From Penaeus vannamei (lineage: Eukaryota; Arthropoda; Malacostraca; Decapoda; Penaeidae): a DNA stretch of 12,500 nt. The notes beneath the pieces were generated by a model. It saw nothing but the letters and a program-made list of their open reading frames with translations, was not told the DNA's origin and ran no database searches. The DNA is taken from positions 32,503,143 through 32,515,642 of the forward strand of contig NC_091577.1 of the NCBI RefSeq assembly GCF_042767895.1. Direction: 5' to 3'. The position numbers were made by a program, and so were the translations under genes. This document shows, piece after piece, positions 1 through 6,500 of this stretch. How positions within the stretch are numbered: the first letter of the stretch is position 1; the number at the start of each line of letters is the position of its first letter.

Positions 1-223
1 AATGGGGAGGTGGAGGAGGAAGAGGGAGAAGTGGAGAAGGAGAGAAGGAGATTGGAGAGGCGAGGAGGTGGAGAAGATGGGGGAGGTGGAGGAGGAAGAG
101 GGAAGTGGAGGAGGAGAGAAGGAGATGGAGGAGGAGAAAGAGATGGAGGGAGAGGAGCGCTGAGAAAGGGAGGGAGGAAAGGCATGTGAGGGGAGAGGGG
201 GGAGGGAGGGAGGCACGGAGGGG
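1..223 (+). repeat. Purine-rich GGA/GAG tract with an internal ~75-bp duplication
   Basis: The plus strand is almost purely G and A, built from GGA, GAA and GAG units. The stretch at 3-56 recurs at 78-129 with small indels, sharing GGGGAGGTGGAGGAGGAAG and later AGAGAAGGAGAT. This shows a duplication of about 75 bp laid over the trinucleotide texture. The tract runs off the left edge of the window, so its full length is unknown. Confidence 0.85.
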
Positions 224-300
224 AGTTTAAAGCCCTTGCCTAACCTGCCCTTTAACAAGACATTAACTGCAAAGTTTTTACACTTCCTTGTGAACTTCTT
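224..300. other. Short non-repetitive island
   Basis: Mixed-composition sequence between a purine tract and a pyrimidine tract. It contains AGTTTAAAGCCC and TTAACAAGACATTAAC. No open frame beyond the low-complexity runs crosses it, and no RNA or promoter motif is evident. Confidence 0.6.
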
Positions 301-658
301 TCCCCCACCCCCCACCCCATCCTGGCCTCCCCCTCCCCCTCCTCACCGCTCCCTTTCCCTCTCTCCCCTTCCCGCCTTCATCTCCCCCCTCCCCTCCCCT
401 CTCCTCCCCCCTTTTCTTCTCCCCTACCCCCTCTTTCTCTCTCTCTTCCCCTTTTTCCCTCTCTTTTCCTCCCTTCCCCTCCTCTCCATCCTCCATCACC
501 CCCTCCTCCCCCTTCTTCCCTCCTCTCCCTCCCCTTCTCTCCCTCTTCTCCTCTCTTCTCCTTCTCCCTCCTCTTTCCTCCCCTCCCCCACCATTTCCTC
601 CCCATCACTCCCTCCTCTCCCCTCCTCCCTCCCCATTTCCCCTTCTCCCTTCTTCTCC
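301..658 (+). repeat. C/T polypyrimidine tract
   Basis: About 360 bases of nearly unbroken C and T, mixing CCCTCC, CTCTTC and TCTCCC blocks without a fixed long period. The proline/serine/leucine frame on plus and the glutamate/glycine/arginine frames on minus are by-products of this composition. The purine complement and runs of mirror symmetry make it a candidate for triplex (H-DNA) formation. Confidence 0.85.
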
Positions 659-710
659 ACTACGATTCGATGTCTGAAAACAGTTTAAATCGCCTGACAA
701 AACAAAATTG
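659..710. other. Short non-repetitive island at a pyrimidine-to-purine switch
   Basis: Mixed sequence including CGATTCGATGTCTGAAAAC and CGCCTGACAAAAC separates the upstream pyrimidine tract from the downstream purine tract. It is where the purine strand flips. No coding or RNA signal is evident. Confidence 0.55.
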
Positions 711-886
711 GTGGGGGGAGGGGGGGGAGGGAGGGAGGAGAGATGTGAAGGTGGGAGAGGGGGGGAGAGGGGGGGACAGAAGAAGGGGAGGATCGGGAGA
801 GGAAAGAGAGGAATTTGGGGAGAGAGGAGGAGAGGGAGGGAAAAGGAGAGAAAGGTAGAGAGACGGGGAGAGAGAAAGCGGGAGGT

Positions 887-889
<3 letters not shown>
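711..889 (+). repeat. G-rich purine tract with G-quadruplex potential
   Basis: Runs of three to eight G separated by single A (711-778) give at least four closely spaced G-runs, the standard pattern for an intramolecular G-quadruplex. The sequence grades into GGA/GAGA repeats towards 889. Confidence 0.8.

Positions 890-920
<31 letters not shown>
890..920 (+). repeat. (GA)n microsatellite
   Basis: Uninterrupted alternating G and A, about 15 units. It is the only long perfect GA run on the plus strand in the left part of the window; the large dinucleotide runs further right are CT on the plus strand. Confidence 0.95.
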
Positions 921-923
<3 letters not shown>

Positions 924-1014
924 AAGAGAGAAAGCGAGAAAGAGAAAGAAACAAAGAAAGAGAGATGACACACAGAGAAAACAGACAACCAAACAACCAA
1001 AGAGAGAAATAACG
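921..1014 (+). repeat. Degenerate GA/GAAA/ACAG repeat
   Basis: The perfect GA run decays into GAAAG, AAAGCGAG and then ACAGAC/AACC units, typical of an ageing microsatellite border. There are no long frames apart from low-complexity K/E/R. Confidence 0.7.
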
Positions 1015-1063
1015 ACCTCCCCCATCCTCCCTCCCTCCACCCCGCCCCCTCCAAAAAAAAAAA
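1015..1063 (+). repeat. C-rich tract followed by A11
   Basis: CCTCC-type pyrimidine stretch followed by eleven A (1053-1063) and AATAATAACG. An A-run after a C-rich block could suggest a retroposon tail, but no target-site duplication or element body was found. Confidence 0.6.
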
Positions 1064-1280
1064 TAATAACGAGAAGGAAGACCAAGAAAGCCCCATCAAT
1101 AACACCAGGAAACAGAGGAAAGCAGAAGAAGGAGAAGAGGGAGAGACGAGAGAGCCGCCGAAAAGCCATCCCGAGGGCCAGTCCTTCCCACGCCGTCGCC
1201 CGCTCACACGCCCCACTCCCCCCCCTCCTTCCCCCGCCCCCTCCTTCGCCACGCAGGAACCGACAAAACCTTCACGACGA
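1064..1280. other. Partly unique GC-rich island
   Basis: Between 1146 and 1270 the sequence is non-repetitive and CpG-containing (for example GAGAGCCGCCGAAAAGCC and CACGCCGTCGCCCGC), bordered by GA-rich and C-rich stretches. No convincing exon can be defined: no frame shows protein-like composition and no donor/acceptor pair stands out. It could be a degraded regulatory or transposon-derived fragment, but nothing specific supports that. Confidence 0.45.
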
Positions 1281-1465
1281 GGGAGGAGGAGGAGGAGGAA
1301 GAGGAGGGGGTGGTGGGGGTGGTGGTAGGAGGAGATGGTGGGGGTGATGGAATTGGTGGAGATGGAATTGGAGGAGGTGGTTGAGATGGAGAGTGGGGGT
1401 GGTAGAGGAGGAAGAGGAGAGGGGTGGAGGAGGAAGAGAGGGGGTGGAGGACGAGGGAGAATAGT
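1281..1465 (+). repeat. GGA/GGT-derived purine-biased tandem repeat
   Basis: Built from GGA, GGT and GAGGA units. A local 15-bp period is visible at 1346-1371, where GATGGAATTGG occurs twice, and a later GTGGAGGAGGAAGAG block also recurs. It leads directly into the 60-bp minisatellite. Confidence 0.8.
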
Positions 1466-1469
1466 TGGA

Positions 1470-2310
1470 AGGAAATGAAGAAGAAAAAGAAGAAGAAGAA
1501 GGAGAAGCAGGAGTAGAAGCAAGAATAAATGAAATAGAAGAAGAAAAGAAGAAGAAAGAAGGAGAAGCAGGTAGAAGCAAGAATAAATGAAATAGAAGAA
1601 GAAAAGAAGAAGAAGGAGAAGCAGGAGTAGAAGCAAGGAGAATAAATGAAATAGAAGAAGAAAAGAAGAAGAAGAAGGAGAAGCAGGAGTAGAAGCAAGA
1701 ATATATGAAATAGAAGAAAGAAAAGAAGAAGAAGGAGAAGGAGGAGTAGAAGCAAGAATAAATGAAATGAAGAAAAAAAGAAGAAGGAGAAGCAGGGTAG
1801 AAGCAGAATAAATGAAATAGAAGAAGAAGAAAAAGAAGAAGGAGAAGCAGGAGTAGAAGCAAGAATAAATGAAATGAAGAAGAAGAAGAAGAAGAAGGAG
1901 AAGCAGATGAGAAGCAAGAATAAATGAAATAGAAGAAGAAAAAGAAAGAAGAAGGAGAAGCAGAGGTAAGAAGCAAGAGAATAAATGAAATAAGAAGAAG
2001 AAAAAGAAGAAGAAGGAGAAAACGAGGTAGAAAGCAAGAATAAATGAAATAGAAGAAGAAAAAGAAGAAGAAGAAGGAGAAGCAGGAGTAGAAGCAAGAA
2101 TAAATGAAATAGAAGAAGAAAAAGAAGAAGAAGAAGGAGAAGCAGGAGTAGAAGCAAGAATAAATGAAATGAAAGAAGAAGAAGAAGGAGAAAGCAGGAG
2201 TAGAAACAAAAATAAAATGAAATAGAGAGAGAAAGAAAAGAAAGAAGAAGAAGAAGCAAGGAGGAGAAGCAAGAATAAATGAAATAGAAGAAGAAAAAGA
2301 AGAAAAAAAG
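1470..2310 (+). repeat. ~60-bp minisatellite, about 15 copies
   Basis: Two successive copies (2041-2100 and 2101-2160) are identical 60-mers. Each unit runs TAAATGAAATAGAAGAAG, then a GAA/AAG block, then GGAGAAGCAGGAGTAGAAGC, then AAGAA. The anchor AATAAATGAAAT recurs at about 1524, 1582, 1641, 1757, 1806, 1864, 1919, 1980, 2039, 2099, 2159, 2211 and 2274, with a variant near 1700. Spacing is 49-63 bp. Copies towards 1740-1980 and 2211-2300 carry more indels; the perfect pair suggests recent local homogenisation. One plus frame of the perfect unit reads RINEIEEEKEEEEGEAGVEA, but spacings not divisible by three break it in other copies. All three minus frames are open, so the long minus ORFs are not evidence of a gene. 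Confidence 0.95.
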
Positions 2311-2339
2311 AGAAGAGGAGGAGGAGGACGAGCAGAGGA

Positions 2340-2469
2340 GGCGGAGGGCGGCGGGAGTCCAGCGCCTCCACGCAACGCCAGCAAGAAGCAGCAACAGCAG
2401 GTTATTAGGAAATTATTGATATCGTGTAATTACCGACCTGCTTGTTGGCACGCCGCGGTACTTACGGCA
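2340..2469. other. Non-repetitive island flanking the GGATAAAGGG array (left)
   Basis: Starts GC-rich (GGCGGAGGGCGGCGGG), passes through a CAGCAA-rich piece, then holds unique sequence with TGATATCGTGTAATTACC (2417-2434) and ends TTACGGCA (2462-2469) just before the G-rich array. The minus-strand frame here begins with a short hydrophobic stretch but has no ATG and runs into a serine/phenylalanine low-complexity run, so no gene is called. Confidence 0.6.
2417..2432 (+). repeat. 16-bp direct repeat, left copy
   Basis: TGATATCGTGTAATTA, identical to 3301-3316. The seven bases before it (AAATTAT here, AAATAAC there) match at five positions. The two copies lie outside the ends of the G-rich minisatellite. 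Confidence 0.85.
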
Positions 2470-3275
2470 GGAGGGGGGAGGGGGGGAAGGGGGAGGGGGT
2501 GGGGGAAGGATAAAGGGGAAGGGGGAGAAGATGGGGAGGGGGAGAAGGATAAAGGGAACGAAGGAGGAGTAGGATAAAAGGAAGGAGGAGGAGGAGGGGG
2601 AAGGATAAGGGGAAGGGAAGAAGGTTAAAGTGGAGGAGGAGGGAGAGGGGAAGAAGGATAAAGGGAAGGGAAGGAGGGAAAGAGTGAAGGAAGGAGGAGG
2701 AAGGGGAGAAGATGGGGAGGGGGAGAAGGATAAAGGGAACGAAGGGAAGAAGGATAAAAGTGAAGGAGGAGAAGGGGGAAGGATAAGGGGAAAGGGGGAA
2801 GAAGATGGGGAGGGTAGGGGAAGGATAAAGGGAAAGAGGAGAAGGAGGGGGAGGTGGGAGGATTAAGGATAAGGGGAAGGGTAGAAAGATGGGGAGGGGG
2901 GGAAGGATAAAGGGGAAAAGAGGAGAAAGAGGAGGAGGTAGGGAGGGGGAAGGATAAGGGGAAAGGGAAAGAAGATGGGGAGGGGGGGGGGAGGACAAAG
3001 GGAAGGATAAAGGGAAAGAGGAGAAGGAGGGGGAGGTAGGGAGGGGTTAAGGATAAGGAGTTAATGGGAAGAAGACGGGGAAGTGGGGGTGGAAGGACAA
3101 GGGAAGGATAAAGGGAAAGAGGAGAAGGAGGGGGGAGGTGGGGAGGGTTAAGGATAAGGTTAATGGGAAGAAGACGGGGAGGGGGGGGAAGGATAAAGAG
3201 AAGGAGGAGGGGGAAGGATAAGGGGAAAGGGAAGAAGACGGGGAAGGGGGGAGGGGGGAAGGATAAAGGGAAGGA
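2470..3275 (+). repeat. GGATAAAGGG purine minisatellite with ~90-100 bp higher-order period
   Basis: Purine-only sequence with T in a fixed place: GGATAAAGGGAA, GGATAAGGGGAA and GAAGATGGGGAGG alternate. The block starting at 3001 recurs at 3102 (GGAAGGATAAAGGGAAAGAG in both), a period of about 101 bp. The block at about 2519 recurs at about 2703 (184 bp, roughly two periods), sharing GATGGGGAGGGGGAGAAGG and GGATAAAGGGAACGAAGG. A TTAATGGGAAGAAGACGGGG variant marks only the later copies, giving a left-to-right gradient of subtypes. Confidence 0.92.
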
Positions 3276-3375
3276 GCCTTCCAGGAGTGCCGTAAATAAC
3301 TGATATCGTGTAATTAAACATTTTCCGAGCCAGCTACAGACGTAAAAGCGTTCTCTGCCGCTGTCCTGTTGGGCC
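3276..3375. other. Non-repetitive island flanking the GGATAAAGGG array (right)
   Basis: Unique sequence beginning GCCTTCCAGGAGTGCCGTAA, carrying the second 16-mer at 3301-3316, then ACATTTTCCGAGCCAGC and CGTAAAAGCGTTCTCTGCCG. TGCCGTAA at 3288-3295 is the exact reverse complement of TTACGGCA at 2462-2469 on the other side of the array. No coding signal is evident. Confidence 0.6.
3301..3316 (+). repeat. 16-bp direct repeat, right copy
   Basis: TGATATCGTGTAATTA, exact match to 2417-2432 at a distance of 884 bp. The sequence after the core differs: AAACATTTTCCGAG here against CCGACCTGCTTG on the left. Confidence 0.85.
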
Positions 3376-3622
3376 GAGGAGAGGTAGGGGAGGGAGGGGG
3401 AGGAGAGGTAGGGAGGGGAGGGGGGAGGGGAGGGGAGTGGGAAGGGGGAGGAGGGAGGAGGAGGGGTAGATAGGGGAGGGGGAGGTAGGGGGAAGTAGGA
3501 AGTAGGGGGAAGGGGGGAAGGGGAAGGAGGAGAAGAGGGGAAGGTAGGGGGAAGGGGAAGGGGAAGAGGGAAGGAGGAGGGGGGAGAAGAGGGGGAGGTA
3601 GGGGGAAAGGAGGAGGAGGATG
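3376..3622 (+). repeat. G-rich GGGGAGG/GGTAGGGGGAAG repeat
   Basis: Dense runs of three to six G with A or GTA spacers. Two textures follow one another: GGGAGGGGAGG at 3380-3440, then GAGGTAGGGGGAAG units at 3465-3605. G-quadruplex potential is high throughout. Confidence 0.85.
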
Positions 3623-3649
3623 GAAAGGATTTGTCCGAGATGGTTTTAA

Positions 3650-3668
3650 TTTTTTTTTTTTTTTTTTT
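3650..3668 (+). repeat. T19 homopolymer
   Basis: Nineteen T in a row after GGTTTTAA and before AATTCTC. Read on minus it is an A tract, but no retroposon body or duplication flanks it. Confidence 0.9.
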
Positions 3669-3762
3669 AATTCTCTCTAATCGATTTGGTTTTGATTTAT
3701 CTGTATTGCACATATATTTCTATTTTTCTCTATATTTCTATTTTCGTTTCTTTTTTTTATGG
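3669..3762. other. AT-rich linker
   Basis: T-rich mixed sequence with TCGATTTGG, TGTATTGCACATATATTTC and repeated CTATATTTCTATTTTCG pieces. No gene or RNA signal is evident. It separates two purine tracts. Confidence 0.5.
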
Positions 3763-3986
3763 AGTAGTAGAAGGGGAAGGGGAAGGAAAAGGAGGAGGAG
3801 GAGGAGGAGATGGAAGAAGAAGAAGAAGGAGGAGGAGCAGGAGGTAAAAGAAGATTCAGAAGTAACAGAAGAGGAGGAAGAGGAAGAGTAGACAGAGAAG
3901 GAAAACGAAGATGTGACGGAGGAGAAGGAAAAAGAAGAAGGAGAAAGAAGAAGAAGAAGGAAGAAGGAAAAAGGAAGAAGGAGAAG
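3763..3986 (+). repeat. GAA/GGA trinucleotide-derived purine tract
   Basis: AGGAGGAGG and GAAGAAGAAG blocks with scattered substitutions (GTAACAGAAG, GTGACGGAGG). The E/K/R-rich reading is compositional. Confidence 0.85.
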
Positions 3987-4140
3987 GAGTTCACGATCTT
4001 CCCACGTCCTTTTTTCCTCCTGAAGGCGCTGCGTCGTGGTCTTGCGGACGCCCCTCCTCGCGCCCGCACGCCCACGCTGTCTCGCTTCCTCACGCCCACC
4101 GTCCCTCCGATGGGCCAAGTCCCGGCGGTTGTTTGCTCGT
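3987..4140. other. CpG-rich non-repetitive island between GAA and TTC tracts
   Basis: About 150 bases of unique, CpG-rich DNA (CTGCGTCGTGGTCTTGCGG, CCTCGCGCCCGCACGCCC, GTCCCGGCGG). Several frames are open in both directions but none resembles a known protein and no convincing splice pair brackets it. It sits at the centre of an inverted arrangement, with GAA repeats on its left and TTC repeats on its right on the same strand. Confidence 0.5.
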
Positions 4141-4690
4141 CTTGTTTCTTTCTCTTCTTCGTTTTCTTCTGTTTCCTTTTCTTCGTTTTCTTATGTTTCT
4201 TATTCTTCGTTTTTTTTTTCTTATTCGTCGTTTCCTTTTGTTTCTTATTCTTCGGTTTGATCTTCTTCTTCTGTTCCCTTATTCGGCACAGTTTGATTTT
4301 TTTTTTTTTTTTTCTCTTCGACTTCTTAATTTTTTCCTGTTTCCTCTTCGTCTTCTTCTTTCATTTTCTCTTTTTTTCTTCTTCATCTTCTGTTTCTGTT
4401 TCTGTTTTGTTCTGTTTCTCCTTTCCTTTCTCTGTTTTGGTTTTGGTTTTTCTTCGTCTTCTGTTTCTTCTTCGTCTTCTCCTCTCCCTTATTCTTCTTC
4501 TTTTTCCTCTTCGCCTTCTTCCTTTCCTTATTCTTCTGCTTTCCCTCTGTCTCCCTCTTTTCTTTATTCTTGTCTTCGCCTTCTCCTTATCCGTATTCCC
4601 CTGCTTTATCTTCTCACTTATTTCTCTTATTCTCCTGCATTATCACTGTCGTCTTCATTTACCTCTTTCTTTTACTTTCAGTTCGTCTTC
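4141..4690 (+). repeat. TTC/TCTT polypyrimidine tract with a 24-bp minisatellite
   Basis: T-rich pyrimidine tract. At its left end CTTCGTTTTC recurs at 4157, 4181 and with a variant at 4205, a 24-bp period including TGTTTCCTTTT/TGTTTCTTATT. Further right, CTTATTCTTCT and CTTCGCCTTCT words recur at looser spacing. T10 and longer T runs occur near 4210 and 4300. The F/L/S-rich frames are compositional. Confidence 0.85.
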
Positions 4691-4773
4691 TTTGTCAACA
4701 ATTATCATCACCTGTTTTGTTGATTCCCTTAATTATCGGCATTTTGATCATTATCATCATCGTCATAACAGTA
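4691..4773. other. Mixed AT-rich linker before the AAT array
   Basis: Unique AT-rich DNA (TCAACAATTATCATCACC, TTAATTATCGGCATTTTG) grading into ATCATTATCATC words that foreshadow the trinucleotide array. No gene signal is evident. Confidence 0.45.
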
Positions 4774-4952
<179 letters not shown>

Positions 4953-5194
4953 CAAACGAGAAAACATAAGAATATTTCTTTAATGCGAGCAATAATAACG
5001 GAAACAATAATGAGACGAAATTATTAATAATAGCATTAAAAAAAAGATTAGCAAGAATCCTATCAGAGTGATATTGCAACTGATCTCGCCGTGATGACTG
5101 TTGTTGTTCGTCGTGCAATCAACAGATGGCGTTGCTGCTGCTGGCGCCATCTGTGATGCTGTATCATAAGTGCATTTTTATCTGGCTGATACGC
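4953..5194. other. Non-repetitive AT-rich island with palindromes
   Basis: Unique sequence with AATTATTAATAATAGC, A8, CTATCAGAGTGATATTGC and GATCTCGCCGTGATGAC, followed by two nested inverted repeats: 5122-5131 with 5145-5154, and GTATCA 5161-5166 with TGATAC 5187-5192. No long frame is present. It could be a transposon remnant or a regulatory segment. Confidence 0.55.
5122..5154. promoter_or_regulatory. Inverted GATGGCG motif pair
   Basis: ACAGATGGCG (5122-5131) and CGCCATCTGT (5145-5154) are perfect 10-bp inverted arms around a 13-base CTG-containing loop. The core AGATGGCG resembles CTCF-type cores (AGRKGGCGC) and the CCAT core of YY1/Pho sites. The arms are seen in the sequence; any binding role is inferred. 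Confidence 0.4.
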
Positions 5195-5275
5195 GTGTTG
5201 TTGTTGTTGTTGGTGTTAACGGGGATGTTGGTGGTGGTGGAGGTGTTGTTGTTGTTCTTGATGTTGTTGTGGTTG
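5195..5275 (+). repeat. GTT/GGT trinucleotide repeat
   Basis: (GTT)n with GGTGTTAACGGGG and GGTGGTGGTGG interruptions. It keeps a 3-bp phase into the following higher-order repeat. Confidence 0.85.
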
Positions 5276-5450
5276 TCGTTCTTTTTCTTTTTTTTCTTCT
5301 TCTTTTTCTTTTTCTTTATTTTCTTCTTCTCCTTCTTCTTCTTCTTCTTCCTGACGCTGTTGTTATTTTCGTACTTCTTTTCCGTCTTCTTCTTCTTCTT
5401 CTTCTTCTTGACGTTGTTGTGGTTGTCGTTCTTCTTCTTCTTCATCTTCT

Positions 5451-5482
<32 letters not shown>

Positions 5483-5640
5483 CTGACGCTGTTGTTATCT
5501 TCGTCTTTCTTTTCCGTCTTCTTCTTCTTGATGTTGTTGTTGTTGGCGATGGTGGTAGTAGCAGGGACGATGTTGTTAATCTTGTTGTTACTGACGCTGT
5601 TGTTAATATCATCGCCGCCGTTGTTGTTATGGCGACGCTG
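5276..5640 (+). repeat. Compound TTC + GTT higher-order repeat
   Basis: A module repeats: GTTGTTGTGGTTGTCGTTC, a TTC run, TGACGCTGTTGTTA, then TTTTCCGTCTTC. TGACGCTGTTGTTA is present at 5352-5365, 5484-5497 and 5592-5605 (132 and 108 bp apart). The GTTGTTGTGG block starts near 5260 and 5410 and appears in modified form near 5530. The module has been copied as a unit, not just slipped as trinucleotides. The K/N-rich minus frame is a by-product. Confidence 0.85.
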
Positions 5641-5729
5641 ACAGTGCCGAGTGCTGCTGATAATTCCTGACACCGCTGCTGCTGCTGCTGCTGAGTTTTT
5701 GTGCTTTTGTTGTTGTTGTTGTTGTTGTG
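5641..5729 (+). repeat. Short linker with (GCT)6 and (TTG)7
   Basis: CTG-type run at 5675-5693 and TTG-type run at 5708-5729, separated by AGTTTTTGTGC. Small trinucleotide arrays at the fading end of the GTT-rich block. Confidence 0.8.
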
Positions 5730-5796
5730 GAGAACGAGGAAAACGTGACGTATTGCCACCGGGGAATTGGTTATGGATGCCAACTTTCTCAGCCGG
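5730..5796. other. Short unique island with CRE half-site
   Basis: Contains AACGTGACGTATTGCCACC, with TGACGT at 5746-5751, then GGGGAATTGGTTATGGATGCC. TGACGT is a half-site for CREB/ATF-type factors. One half-site alone is weak evidence of regulation. Confidence 0.45.
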
Positions 5797-6003
5797 GGGG
5801 TGGATAGAGGGGGGGGGTGAGGGAGGGAGATGGAGGGGGGGGTTGAGGAGGAGGAGGTGGGGGGAGGAGAGGGGGGATGGAGGGGGTGCTTGAGAGAAGA
5901 GGAGCTGGGGGAGGAGGGGGTGTGGGGTGGAGGGGGTGGGGGAAGGGGGGGAGGTCATGTTGCACTGGGAAATGTGGGGGGAGGGGGGGAGGGGGGGGGA
6001 GAG
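5797..6003 (+). repeat. G-rich GGGGGAGG/GGTGG tract
   Basis: Runs of up to nine G, densest at 5979-6000. G-quadruplex potential is high. One interruption (5955-5973, CATGTTGCACTGGGAAATG) is unique sequence. Confidence 0.8.
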
Positions 6004-6330
6004 GAGAAGACCATGAGAAATGCCTCAGGGAAGATTAGGCGGATGAGAAGAGAAGAAGAAGAGGAAGAAGAAACGGATAAAAGGAAGAGAGAGAAGAAAA
6101 TAAGAGGAAAGAAGAAGAAAGAAGATGAAGAAAAGAAAGAAGAAGATGAAGGAGGAGGAGGAAAAGAAAAAGGATAAGAATAATAAGAAGAAAAGGAAGA
6201 AGTAGAAAAAGAGGAAGGAGAAGACGAAGAAAAAGAAGAAGAATCAAGAAGAAGAAGGAGAAATACCATCACCAAGAAAACGAAAAGAAGAAGAAAAAGA
6301 GAACGAGGAAAAAAAGGCAGAAGAAAAAGA
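6004..6330 (+). repeat. GAA/AAG purine tract
   Basis: AGAAGAAGA and AAAGAAGATGAAG blocks preceded by a short unique piece (6008-6045, with CATGAGAAATGCCTCAGGG). A stop-free plus frame at 6206-6412 becomes more mixed in composition near its end (see findings), but has no ATG. Confidence 0.75.
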
Positions 6331-6412
6331 AAAACGCCCCACAGAAGATAAACCAAGGAAGAGCAGAAGACGGGAGGAAATATTCGAAAGTTCTGCATCT
6401 TGGGAAAGGAGC

Positions 6413-6434
6413 TGACCTGATCTCAGCCAGGTCA
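6413..6434. promoter_or_regulatory. Everted AGGTCA half-sites, hairpin-capable
   Basis: TGACCTG (6413-6419) and CAGGTCA (6428-6434) form a perfect 7-bp inverted repeat with an 8-base spacer. AGGTCA is the classical nuclear-receptor half-site; read as hexamers the arrangement is an everted repeat with a 10-base spacer. Function is inferred. Confidence 0.35.
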
Positions 6435-6490
6435 CCGCTCGGGGCCGCCTCACCTCCTGGGATCTGACCCTTTCTCATGGCTGCCGCAAG

Positions 6491-6500
6491 GTGACGTCAC
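6491..6500. promoter_or_regulatory. Palindromic CRE (GTGACGTCAC)
   Basis: Contains the full cAMP-response-element consensus TGACGTCA (6492-6499) extended to a 10-bp palindrome. CREB/ATF-family bZIP factors bind this in animals. It lies within the loop of the GGATCTGACCC/GGGCCAGATCC inverted repeat. Nearby transcription is not demonstrated. Confidence 0.45.

Noticed and set aside
224..689. AGTTTAAA at 224-231 and 682-689 flanking the pyrimidine tract, as a possible target-site duplication
   Set aside because: An 8-mer pair is expected many times by chance in 12.5 kb and no element ends accompany it.
605..2394. Long minus-strand open frames (588, 396 and 370 codons)
   Set aside because: All three frames are open together over purine-rich repeats, composition is F/S/L/I only, the starts used include non-ATG codons, and no domain is recognisable.
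3650..3668. T19 (and A11 at 1053-1063) as retroposon tails
   Set aside because: No adjoining element body, internal promoter boxes or flanking duplication could be found; homopolymers are common in this repeat-rich DNA.
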